From positions 756,001 through 820,000 of the forward strand of contig CP134536.1 of assembly GCA_031826515.1 (NCBI GenBank): DNA of 64,000 bases. Direction: 5' to 3'. The stretch's first letter is position 1. Each line of letters starts with the position of its first letter. The DNA comes from Flavobacteriaceae bacterium HL-DH10 (GTDB lineage Bacteria > Bacteroidota > Bacteroidia > Flavobacteriales > Flavobacteriaceae). The notes below the pieces were generated by a model that had not been told where the DNA came from, searched no databases, and saw only the letters and a program-made list of their open reading frames with translations. Position numbers and translations under genes: made by a program. This document shows, one piece after another, positions 34,772 through 42,799 of the stretch.

Positions 34772-35788
34772 ATGACAAAACCTACCGTAAATATCCCATT
34801 TAACGAAATGCAGGATGTACTTTACAAACTGCTTTTAAAGTATAAATTTTCAGAATCAAAAGCTCAATTAATGGCTAGAGTATTCGCAGAAAACACTTTA
34901 GACGGGGTGAATTCACATGGAATTAATCGTGTGCCGCTTTTTATTAAATATGTAAAAGAAGGTATTATAAAAATTGATACTGAAGCAGAAAAAGCTGAAA
35001 CCTTTGGCAGCATAGAACGATGGGATGGCAACCATGGACCTGGTATTATTAATGCTACAAAATGCACTACAAGAGCTATAGAATTAGCTAAAACACACGG
35101 GATGGGTTTAGTAGCCTTGCGTAATACCAACCACTGGATGCGTGGAGGCACATACGGTTGGCAAGCAGCAAATGCAGGCTGCATTTCTATACTTTTTACT
35201 AATACCAAACCTAATATGCCACCTTGGGGCGGAAAAGATAGTCGCATAGGTAATAATCCTTTTATTATTTCAATACCACGGGAATCAGGTCATATTGTTC
35301 TTGATATGGCAATTTCTCAATTCGCTTTCGGAAAAATTAATGAGTATAAACTAAAAGGAGATAAACTGCCCTACCCTGGTGGTTGGGATGCAGACAACAA
35401 CCTGTCTAACGATCCTGAAAAAATTTTAAAAAAAGAGCGTGGCTTACCTATTGGTTACTGGAAAGGATCGGCGCTTTCAATGATTTTAGATATGTTAGCA
35501 ACATTACTATCCGCAGGAAACTCTACCTATAAAGTGGGCTTAAAAGCATTTGAAACAGGGGTTTCCCAAATATTCTTATGTATAGCACCCGAAGTATTCA
35601 ATGATAAAAATATACAAGAAACACTACTTAACGAAATTATTGATTACACACACGATGTAGAACCTATGCACGCTGGAGATAAAATATACTACCCAGGTGA
35701 ACGCACCCTACAAACTCGCACTAAAAATTTGAAAAACGGTATCCCTGTAAGTACTGAAATATGGAATACAGTTTTGAGTTTGATGTAA
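34772..35788 (+). CDS. Ldh family oxidoreductase (malate/L-lactate/diketogulonate type)
   Basis: A 338-residue NAD(P)-dependent dehydrogenase of the non-Rossmann Ldh_2 family. The N-terminal HGINRVPLFIKYVKEG carries the catalytic His region. GNHGPGIINATKC, RNTNHWMRGGTYGWQAA and FAFGKINEYKLKG follow the family order. Closest named relatives reduce 2,3-diketo-L-gulonate, ureidoglycolate or 2-oxo acids. The actual substrate cannot be chosen from sequence. It is monocistronic. Confidence 0.9.
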   Translation: MTKPTVNIPFNEMQDVLYKLLLKYKFSESKAQLMARVFAENTLDGVNSHGINRVPLFIKYVKEGIIKIDTEAEKAETFGSIERWDGNHGPGIINATKCTTRAIELAKTHGMGLVALRNTNHWMRGGTYGWQAANAGCISILFTNTKPNMPPWGGKDSRIGNNPFIISIPRESGHIVLDMAISQFAFGKINEYKLKGDKLPYPGGWDADNNLSNDPEKILKKERGLPIGYWKGSALSMILDMLATLLSAGNSTYKVGLKAFETGVSQIFLCIAPEVFNDKNIQETLLNEIIDYTHDVEPMHAGDKIYYPGERTLQTRTKNLKNGIPVSTEIWNTVLSLM

Positions 35789-35856
35789 AAATTTAAAACG
35801 CTGTGCATTACCTCAACTTAAATTAAGCTAAAGAGTGTCACAAAAAAACTTTTAAA

Positions 35857-36891
35857 CTAAGCGCCTTGATGTTTTGAATAGGTACGCCACTTTTCAATAC
35901 ATTCTTTCATATCGTCTGGAATAGGTGTATCAAACTTTAAGAACTCTCCTGTTTTTGGATGTACAAAACCTAAAGTTTTAGCATGTAACGCTTGTCTTGG
36001 TAATACTTTAAAACAATTATCTACAAATTGTTTGTATTTGGTAAAGGTGGTACCTTTTAACACTTTTTCACCTCCATAACGCTCGTCATTAAACAATGTA
36101 TGACCAATATGTTTCATATGCACACGTATTTGATGGGTACGACCAGTTTCTAGCTTACAAGACACTAAAGTTACATATCCCAAACGCTCTAAAACTTTGT
36201 AATGGGTTACAGCTGGCTTGCCTTTATCGGCTTCATCATCTAAAAACACGGTATTTTGCAATCTGTTTTTTGGGTGACGTCCAATATTGCCTTCTACAGT
36301 ACCTTCATCTTCTTCCATATTGCCCCAAACAATAGCAACGTACTCGCGTTCGCTAGTTTTATTAGCAAATTGCAACGACAAATGTGCCATAGCGGTTTCC
36401 GTTTTAGCAACTACTAAAAGTCCACTTGTATCCTTATCTATTCTATGTACTAAACCAGGGCGTTCGCTAGAGTTATTTGGCAAATTATCAAACCTATAAA
36501 TTAAAGCATTTATGAGTGTTCCTGAGTAATTTCCGTGACCTGGATGCACAACAATTCCTGCTGGTTTGTTAACCACAAGAAGCTCATCGTCTTCATAAAC
36601 CACATCAAGCGGAATATCTTCACCTACCAATAAATTTTCAAATGGTGGATGCGCAAACAACACTCTAATTTCATCAAAGGGTTTTACTTTGTAATTAGAC
36701 TTTACAACAACATCATTAACAAAAATACTTCCGTTTTTAGCAGCTGCCTGAATTTTACTTCGGGTTGCATTTTCAACAAAATTCATTAAGTATTTATCTA
36801 TACGCAATGGTGTTTGTCCCTTATCTACGGTAAAAGCATGATGTTCGTAGAGGTTATCTTCGTCTGGTAATTGTGGTGTATAATCTTCCAT
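35857..36891 (-). CDS. rluD: RluA/RluD family pseudouridine synthase
   Basis: 344 residues from ATG 36891. An S4 RNA-binding domain (RIDKYLMNFVENATRSKIQAAAKNGSIFVNDVVVKSNY, about 25-85) precedes the catalytic domain, with the active-site Asp in RPGLVHRIDKDTSGLLVVAKT. ETGRTHQIRVHMKHIGHTL and HAKTLGFVHP are conserved. It probably converts 23S rRNA uridines in the helix 69 region. ATG 36891 leaves a single base after the PASTA stop, while ATG 36909 would overlap it. Confidence 0.92.
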   Translation of the reverse strand: MEDYTPQLPDEDNLYEHHAFTVDKGQTPLRIDKYLMNFVENATRSKIQAAAKNGSIFVNDVVVKSNYKVKPFDEIRVLFAHPPFENLLVGEDIPLDVVYEDDELLVVNKPAGIVVHPGHGNYSGTLINALIYRFDNLPNNSSERPGLVHRIDKDTSGLLVVAKTETAMAHLSLQFANKTSEREYVAIVWGNMEEDEGTVEGNIGRHPKNRLQNTVFLDDEADKGKPAVTHYKVLERLGYVTLVSCKLETGRTHQIRVHMKHIGHTLFNDERYGGEKVLKGTTFTKYKQFVDNCFKVLPRQALHAKTLGFVHPKTGEFLKFDTPIPDDMKECIEKWRTYSKHQGA

Positions 36892-36892
36892 T

Positions 36893-37447
36893 TTATGGTC
36901 TGTTACCATTACCAAGCACCAAATCTATTACAGATGTTTTGGCTAGTTTATCACCGGGTTGTATGGTTTTTCCTTTATAAGTCATTTTAAGCACTAAATC
37001 TTTCCCAATATTATCCTCATAACTAAGCTTACCAACTCTAAAACCTAGAGCTTCTAAGGTAGGTTTAGCTTGTCTAAAAGTACGTTCTCTTAAATCTGGA
37101 ACTACTATTTTTCTATAACCTGAAGGATTTAATGTTAAGTATATTTTTCTATCTTCCTTTACTTTTGTCCCTGCTGGTGGCTCTTGTTCTATAACCGAAA
37201 ACTTAGGATAATCTGGATTAAAATTTGCAGAATCCTGAATTTGCATAACCAAATTATTTTCGTTCAATTCTATTTTAGCCACACTAATAGACTTTCCTGT
37301 TAAATTAGGAACAGTCTCAAAATCGCCATGGTTTGTTGATACATTTAACCATTTTAACGCGATAAAGCATATAACAACTAATCCCACAACGGCCAACAAA
37401 ATTTGCTTTAAAAAAGTTTTACTGGCAAAAAATTTAATAATACTCAT
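36893..37447 (-). CDS. Membrane-anchored PASTA-domain protein
   Basis: 184 residues. One membrane helix (about 14-31, ILLAVVGLVVICFIALKW) is followed by two to three PASTA domains (VPNLTGKSISVAKIELNENNL...; VPDLRERTFRQAKPTLEALGF...). PASTA modules bind peptidoglycan stem peptides. No kinase or penicillin-binding domain is attached. The gene is coupled to rluD and divergent from ddl, an arrangement consistent with a cell-wall role. Confidence 0.9.
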   Translation of the reverse strand: MSIIKFFASKTFLKQILLAVVGLVVICFIALKWLNVSTNHGDFETVPNLTGKSISVAKIELNENNLVMQIQDSANFNPDYPKFSVIEQEPPAGTKVKEDRKIYLTLNPSGYRKIVVPDLRERTFRQAKPTLEALGFRVGKLSYEDNIGKDLVLKMTYKGKTIQPGDKLAKTSVIDLVLGNGNRP

Positions 37448-37467
37448 TTACAGAATTTTCAATTAGG

Positions 37468-37475
37468 CAAATATA
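37468..37475 (-). promoter_or_regulatory. -7 promoter box of the PASTA-rluD unit
   Basis: TATATTTG on the minus strand, 20 nt before the ATG of the PASTA gene. Confidence 0.45.
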
Positions 37476-37649
37476 TAAAAACAGAACTGTTTTTTCTTTT
37501 GCAATATATATGATATTTTAGCTTAACTAATAATAGATACGATTTATTGTTTGTTTTAGATGCATATAGAGTATAATTAAAAAATATTTCTGCATTAGAA
37601 GAAGAATTTTAAAGATCCCCTCCTTTGAGGGAAAAACAAAATATTATTA

Positions 37650-38624
37650 ATGAAAAAAAATATAGCCATTATTATGGGAGGATATTCAAGCGAATATCGA
37701 ATCTCTTTAAAAAGCGGAAACGTTGTTTTTGAAACTTTAGATAAAGATAAGTACAATGCTTATAGAATCCATATTTTTAAAGACAAATGGGTTTATGTAG
37801 ATACAAATAATGCTGAATTTACGGTTGATAAAAATGATTTTTCAGTTACACTAAACAATTCTAAAATTACGTTTGATTGTGTTTTTAATGCTATTCATGG
37901 ATCTCCTGGTGAAGATGGATTTATGCAAGGATATTTCAAACTTTTAAATATTCCTCAAACCAGTTGCGATATGTACCAAGCCAGCGTCACCTTTAACAAA
38001 AGAGATTGTTTAAGTATTTTAAAACCTTACGGAATAAAAACTGCCGAATCTTTTTTCTTGAACCTTGGAGACCGTATAAATGAAGATGCTATAATTACAA
38101 AAGTAGGCTTACCGTGTTTTGTAAAAGCAAATAAAGCAGGTAGTAGTTTTGGGGTTACCAAGGCTCATAAAAAGGAGGAATTAAAAAATGCAATTGATGT
38201 GGCTTTTAAAGAAGATGATGAAATTATTATTGAATCATTTTTAGACGGCACAGAAGTTTCAGTTGGTGTTATCACCTATAAAGGCAAAACAAAGGTTTTA
38301 CCTATTACCGAAATTGTAAGTGAAAATGATTTTTTCGATTATGAAGCTAAGTACTTAGGAAAATCACAAGAAATAACGCCTGCGCGTTTAACAACAGAAC
38401 AAGAAACTAAAGTGAATACCGCTGCAAAAAAGGTTTATGAGGTATTAAAAATGAAAGGATTTTCTAGAAGTGAATTTATTTTTAAAGATAATGAACCGCA
38501 TTTATTAGAAGTTAACACTGTACCTGGATTAACCCGAGAAAGCATATTACCACAACAAGCAGCCGCAGCAGGAATTAGTATGAGTGATTTATTTGATAAT
38601 GCTATTGAAGAAGCTTTGAAATAA
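37650..38624 (+). CDS. ddl: D-alanine--D-alanine ligase
   Basis: A 324-residue ATP-grasp enzyme joining two D-Ala for peptidoglycan synthesis. Markers are IIMGGYSSEYRISLKSG at the N-terminus, NAIHGSPGEDGFMQGYFKLLNIP, CFVKANKAGSSFGVTKA at the ATP site, and HLLEVNTVPGLTRESILPQQAAAAG at the C-terminal metal site. Eighteen nt separate it from coaD, so an operon is likely. Confidence 0.96.
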   Translation: MKKNIAIIMGGYSSEYRISLKSGNVVFETLDKDKYNAYRIHIFKDKWVYVDTNNAEFTVDKNDFSVTLNNSKITFDCVFNAIHGSPGEDGFMQGYFKLLNIPQTSCDMYQASVTFNKRDCLSILKPYGIKTAESFFLNLGDRINEDAIITKVGLPCFVKANKAGSSFGVTKAHKKEELKNAIDVAFKEDDEIIIESFLDGTEVSVGVITYKGKTKVLPITEIVSENDFFDYEAKYLGKSQEITPARLTTEQETKVNTAAKKVYEVLKMKGFSRSEFIFKDNEPHLLEVNTVPGLTRESILPQQAAAAGISMSDLFDNAIEEALK

Positions 38625-38642
38625 AAATTGTAATTTTAAAAA

Positions 38643-39098
38643 ATGAACAGAGCTATATTTCCAGGGTCTTTTGATCCGTTAACAAAAGGACACTACGATA
38701 TTATAAAACGTGGCATCCCACTCTTTGATGAAATCATTGTTGCCATTGGTGTAAACGGCTCTAAAAAATACATGTTCTCTCTTGAAGAACGGAAAGCTTT
38801 TATTGAAAAATCTTTTGCCGATGAACCTAAAGTGAAAGTCGCTACATACGAAGGTTTAACCGTTGAATTTTGCAAGGAAATTGGCGTTGAATTTATTTTA
38901 CGCGGTTTGCGTAATCCTGCCGATTTTGAGTTTGAAAAAGCCATTGCATATACCAATAGAGACCTTGCTCCTATTGAAACCGTATTCCTATTAACATCCG
39001 CAAATACATCGCATATCTCTTCTTCAATTGTACGAGATGTCATTAAAAATAATGGCGATTACACTAAGTTGGTACCTGATAGTGTGCGAGTGAAATAA
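38643..39098 (+). CDS. coaD: Pantetheine-phosphate adenylyltransferase
   Basis: A 151-residue enzyme for the fourth step of coenzyme A synthesis, making dephospho-CoA from 4'-phosphopantetheine and ATP. It has the nucleotidyltransferase motif FPGSFDPLTKGHYDIIKRG at the N-terminus, FILRGLRNPADFEFE, and SSSIVRD for the second ATP-binding motif. Length is normal. Confidence 0.97.
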   Translation: MNRAIFPGSFDPLTKGHYDIIKRGIPLFDEIIVAIGVNGSKKYMFSLEERKAFIEKSFADEPKVKVATYEGLTVEFCKEIGVEFILRGLRNPADFEFEKAIAYTNRDLAPIETVFLLTSANTSHISSSIVRDVIKNNGDYTKLVPDSVRVK

Positions 39099-39160
39099 AC
39101 ATAAATTCTGTAACGTTTCTTATTTATTTTATACTAATAAATGATTACATCTTTAAATTT

Positions 39161-39607
39161 ATGTATTACCAAATTGCATATATCCTTTTTAAACTGAAAT
39201 TAATTCAGCCATCTGAGAATGCTATTAGCTTTTGGATGCAGAATAATCATGTTAAAAAACTAGAGTATGCTTTAAAATTTGGAAACTACAAAACAAGACA
39301 ATTAGCTGCTGAAGCTTTAGAATTTGCTGGCAAACCTTCATCTATCCCTGTGCTTCTTGATGCGATAAGTGATAAAGTTCAAAACGTTTCTATTGCTGCT
39401 TTAAATGCATTAGAACGTATTGATCCTGAAGATGAAATCATTAAAACAGTCATAAAAAAAAGATTCCATTGGGTAACTCAAATAAGGGAAGCCTCAAAAA
39501 AACGTGAAGCCAACAAAGGAAAAAAGCATAAAATTTATAAATGGGAAAGAGCTAGTAAAAAATCTTTTGAGCGCGTAAAAGAGCAACTAAAAAGACCAAT
39601 GCGATAG
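39161..39607 (+). CDS. HEAT-repeat protein
   Basis: A 148-residue helical protein with two recognisable HEAT repeats (KTRQLAAEALEFAGKPSSIPVLLDAISDK and VSIAALNALERIDPEDEIIKTV). It ends in a strongly basic tail (KKREANKGKKHKIYKWERASKKSFERVKEQLKRP). No signal peptide is clear. It is probably a protein- or nucleic-acid-binding scaffold of unknown partner. It is convergent with the YciI gene. Confidence 0.78.
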   Translation: MYYQIAYILFKLKLIQPSENAISFWMQNNHVKKLEYALKFGNYKTRQLAAEALEFAGKPSSIPVLLDAISDKVQNVSIAALNALERIDPEDEIIKTVIKKRFHWVTQIREASKKREANKGKKHKIYKWERASKKSFERVKEQLKRPMR

Positions 39608-39623
39608 CTTTACTTCATATGGT

Positions 39624-39911
39624 TTAATCTATCAAAAACTTAAGGGCTTCCGACGTTTTACTTGGTATGAATTCAGTAAATTCATAAACAGCTAAATCAC
39701 GAACCTTAAAAGGATCTTTTTCTATAATGTCTAGTAATTCATTTTCATTAGAAAGGTTACTTAAAATAACACCTCCAGTTCTTGGAACTTTTCTTCCTGA
39801 AGCAATAAAATTTCCGAGGGTAAATTGTTCATCTAAATATTCAATATGCTCGTTTATATATTTGTCTATAATATCTAAAGAAACTTTGTAAGTAACATTT
39901 ATGATATACAT
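39624..39911 (-). CDS. YciI family protein
   Basis: 95 residues with the ferredoxin-like YciI/DGPF pattern: MYIINVTYKVSLDIIDKYINEHIEYLDEQFTLGNFIASG, then GGVILSN and the DPFKVRDLAVYEFTEF segment. The conserved His and Asp that line the cleft are in HIEYL and EKDPF. Family members bind or convert small molecules. It starts 10 nt after the SulP stop and is likely cotranscribed. Confidence 0.88.
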   Translation of the reverse strand: MYIINVTYKVSLDIIDKYINEHIEYLDEQFTLGNFIASGRKVPRTGGVILSNLSNENELLDIIEKDPFKVRDLAVYEFTEFIPSKTSEALKFLID

Positions 39912-39921
39912 AATATAATAT

Positions 39922-41586
39922 TTAAAATTTATACTCTGAAAGTCCTTTGGTAAAAGCCTCAGGGTTTTCGGCTAAATAATAACGTGGGTCATCAACAGCT
40001 TCAATAATAACTTCTCTAAATTTTGGACTCGACTTATACAATAATATTTTACAATCGTCGCTTAAATGTTTTAGCTTAATTGTTTTACCTTCAGCTTCGT
40101 ATTTATTTACTAAATTGAATATCGCTTCAATTGCAGAATGATCACTTATTCGAGATTCGACAAAATCAATTTCCACTTTTTCAGGGTCATTTTTAATATC
40201 GAATTTTTCGTTAAAAGCCTGAATAGAACCAAAAAATAATGGCCCCCAAATTTCGTATGTTTTGGTTTTACCATCTTCTGAAATCCGTTTTCTTGCTCTA
40301 ATTTTCTTAGCATTTTCCCAAGCAAAAACTAATGCTGAAATAATAACACCTACAAATACGGCTATGGCTAAATCATAAATTACAGTAACAGAAGAAACAA
40401 TAATTAACACTATAGCATCTGATTTTGGAATTTTTCTAATAATTCTAAAACTAGACCATGCAAAGGTTTCTATTACCATCATAAACATAACACCTATTAA
40501 AGCTGCTATTGGCACTTGTTCAATATACTTGTCTGTAAATAGAATAAAGGTCAGTAAGGTTACTGCCATCATAATTCCAGATAATCTCCCTCGACCACCA
40601 GCATTAAGGTTAATAACTGTTTGCCCAATCATACCACAACCACCAGTACCACCAAATAACCCACTTACTATATTTCCAGCACCTTGAGCAAGACATTCTC
40701 TATTTCCATTACCGCGTGTTTCAGTTATTTCATCAACTAAATTCATTGTCATTAAAGACTCTATCAACCCTACCGATGCTGCTAAAAAAGCATATGGTAA
40801 AATAAACCTTAAGGTATCTAAATTAAAAGGTAAATTTTTCCATAAGTCTATATTTGGAGTTGGAAATTCTCCTTTCAATCCACTGCCTCCGCCTTCAATA
40901 ATATACGAACCAACAGTACTAACTTCTATACCTCCAAATACAACGATAGCTGTTGTAATAAGAATAGCCGTTAAGGCTGCAGGCAATTTGTTTGTTATTT
41001 TTGGTAAAACCCATATAACACCCATAGTAAGCAATACTAAACCTATCATTACATAAAGCTCGGCACCCTGCATAGGAATATTTATATACTCTTTTACACC
41101 TTCAACTGATACTTCTAACTTCTTATGAGAAAACATACGTACTTGAGCTAGAAAAATAACGATTGCTAACCCATTAACAAACCCCATCATTACAGAGTGT
41201 GGAATCAACCTCACGAATCGACCTAATTTAAATAAACCTGCTCCTATTTGAAAGACTCCCATTAAAATAACAGCCGCCAACAAATAGAAATAGCCCATAT
41301 TTTCGATGGGTGTGTCAAACATCATACCTTTAGCATGACCTTCTGAAATTAAGTGCACAAAAATTACAGCAACGGCACCTGCAGCACCAGAAATTAAACC
41401 TGGTCTGCCTCCAAAAATAGCTGTAATTAAGCCAATAATAAATGCTCCTGAAAGCGCAACTAAAGGATCTATTTGAGCTACAAAAGCAAAGGCTACTACT
41501 TCAGGAATCATGGCTAATGAAGTTGTAATACCTGCTAATACATCGTCTTTAGCATTAGGTATTATCTTTCTAATAAATTCAGTCAT
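39922..41586 (-). CDS. SulP family anion transporter with STAS domain
   Basis: A 554-residue inner-membrane protein with about 12-14 membrane helices. SulP signatures include DVLAGITTSLAMIPEVVAFAFVAQIDPLVALSGAFIIG and the GGTGGCGMIGQTVINLNAGGRGRLSG loop. A C-terminal STAS domain follows at about 430-530. Substrates in the family are sulfate, bicarbonate or dicarboxylates. The choice here is open. Confidence 0.93.
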   Translation of the reverse strand: MTEFIRKIIPNAKDDVLAGITTSLAMIPEVVAFAFVAQIDPLVALSGAFIIGLITAIFGGRPGLISGAAGAVAVIFVHLISEGHAKGMMFDTPIENMGYFYLLAAVILMGVFQIGAGLFKLGRFVRLIPHSVMMGFVNGLAIVIFLAQVRMFSHKKLEVSVEGVKEYINIPMQGAELYVMIGLVLLTMGVIWVLPKITNKLPAALTAILITTAIVVFGGIEVSTVGSYIIEGGGSGLKGEFPTPNIDLWKNLPFNLDTLRFILPYAFLAASVGLIESLMTMNLVDEITETRGNGNRECLAQGAGNIVSGLFGGTGGCGMIGQTVINLNAGGRGRLSGIMMAVTLLTFILFTDKYIEQVPIAALIGVMFMMVIETFAWSSFRIIRKIPKSDAIVLIIVSSVTVIYDLAIAVFVGVIISALVFAWENAKKIRARKRISEDGKTKTYEIWGPLFFGSIQAFNEKFDIKNDPEKVEIDFVESRISDHSAIEAIFNLVNKYEAEGKTIKLKHLSDDCKILLYKSSPKFREVIIEAVDDPRYYLAENPEAFTKGLSEYKF

Positions 41587-41605
41587 GGTTTGTTTTTTGA
41601 AGGTG

Positions 41606-41635
41606 CAAATTTACGGTTAATTAAGAGATGCACAA
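41606..41635 (-). promoter_or_regulatory. Promoter of the SulP-YciI unit
   Basis: On the minus strand TTG (41635-41633), then 19 nt, then TAAATTTG (41613-41606). This is a full match to the Bacteroidota TTG-N19-TAnnTTTG layout. Confidence 0.7.
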
Positions 41636-41655
41636 GAATTTGTCTCAATTTTACT

Positions 41656-42057
41656 TTACTGAGACACTAAAACGTTTGAAACAAAAACTGAATGTTGCGT
41701 ATTTAACCAATTTAACGCTTGATCTCTTTTCTGAAATAATTTAATATTCCAATTATTTTCTTTATTAATATTTATCAATGTTTCGGTTGACATTAACCCG
41801 CCACTTGTACCAATAAGAACAGCCATAGCTTTAATCTCTTTCAAATTACCTATACTAATTTGAGCCTCAAAAGTATAACTGTAAGAGTTCTTTTTATTTA
41901 TTAATAACAAAATAGGAAGCGATAAATTATTAAGCAAAAAATCATGATATTCATCAACCATAACTTCATTCATCTCTATTCCCTCTCCAACAATAACTTC
42001 AGCTAAATTGCTATTTAAAATAGAAATAACGCCAAATGACAATTCATAACTTTTCAT
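41656..42057 (-). CDS. Conserved hypothetical protein, possible STAS/SpoIIAA-like fold
   Basis: 133 residues from the ATG at 42057 (MKSYELSFGVISIL). An upstream TTG at 42126 would add an unconvincing leader. The alternating strand-helix pattern (LAEVIVGEGIEMNEVMVDEYHDFLLNNL, LLINKKNSYSYTFEAQISI, IKAMAVLIG) resembles SpoIIAA-like proteins of Flavobacteriia. This is structural inference only. It lies just upstream of the SulP transporter on the same strand, with that transporter's own promoter between them. Confidence 0.65.
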   Translation of the reverse strand: MKSYELSFGVISILNSNLAEVIVGEGIEMNEVMVDEYHDFLLNNLSLPILLLINKKNSYSYTFEAQISIGNLKEIKAMAVLIGTSGGLMSTETLININKENNWNIKLFQKRDQALNWLNTQHSVFVSNVLVSQ

Positions 42058-42247
42058 ACAAACCTTTTTTTTGAGAGATTCTAAAAAAACTATAAAAACA
42101 TTTAAATACTCATTTTCCCATAGCAATTACAACGCCAAAATAGTTCATTTTTTTCAAAATTATACCTGCTTAAAATAATTAATCAACAAAAAAAACCTAT
42201 CATACTGAAGACGAAAGGCTTAATTAAATAAAGAATTAAAATATTTT

Positions 42248-42679
42248 TTAGAGATCTCTAACTTTATAATTTTCTATTGGATAAATAAAAAGTAAGGCGC
42301 TTATTATAACTATATTTTTAATTATATATTGACCAACTAATGTTAAAGCATAAGGTGCTTTAGTAAAAGAATCTTCAGAAAAGCATATTAATGGTATAAA
42401 GGTTAATACTAAATGTAATAACGCTGCTGTTACTGCAACTTTCATCTTTAAATTAAAGATTAACATACAGCCAATAATAACTTCAATGACTGCTAACATT
42501 ACAATACTTATATTTTCAGGTAAAACTCCTATTGTTAAAAAAGTTATTGTCTTTTTGGCTAAATCTTCGGCTGGACTTAACTCCGGAAAAAATTTAAGCA
42601 TCCCAAACCAAAAATAGATAACACCTATACTAATAGCTAAAAATCTACCTTTATTAATTCCTAATATAAAACGTGTCAT
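42248..42679 (-). CDS. DoxX-like membrane protein
   Basis: 143 residues with four hydrophobic helices (about 14-33, 60-80, 85-102, 115-135). The first contains SIGVIYFWFGMLKFFP, the hallmark of the DoxX/DUF417-like group. The MLAVIEVIIGCMLIF segment is also typical. It is a probable small inner-membrane redox-associated protein; function is unassigned. Confidence 0.78.
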   Translation of the reverse strand: MTRFILGINKGRFLAISIGVIYFWFGMLKFFPELSPAEDLAKKTITFLTIGVLPENISIVMLAVIEVIIGCMLIFNLKMKVAVTAALLHLVLTFIPLICFSEDSFTKAPYALTLVGQYIIKNIVIISALLFIYPIENYKVRDL

Positions 42680-42740
42680 ATTTTTTTAAGTTCTATTATT
42701 ATTCTAAATTATATTAAAAATTTCTGCAAACTACGAATAA

Positions 42741-42779
42741 AAAAAAATCCTATCAACTAAAAAGTTGATAGGATTTTTT
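42741..42779 (-). terminator. Terminator of secDF
   Basis: ATCCTATCAACT and AGTTGATAGGAT pair around an AAAA loop, with A/T tracts on both sides. On the minus strand it lies 20 nt after the secDF stop. Confidence 0.9.
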
Positions 42780-42799
42780 AATTAAGTTAAGAATTTGGT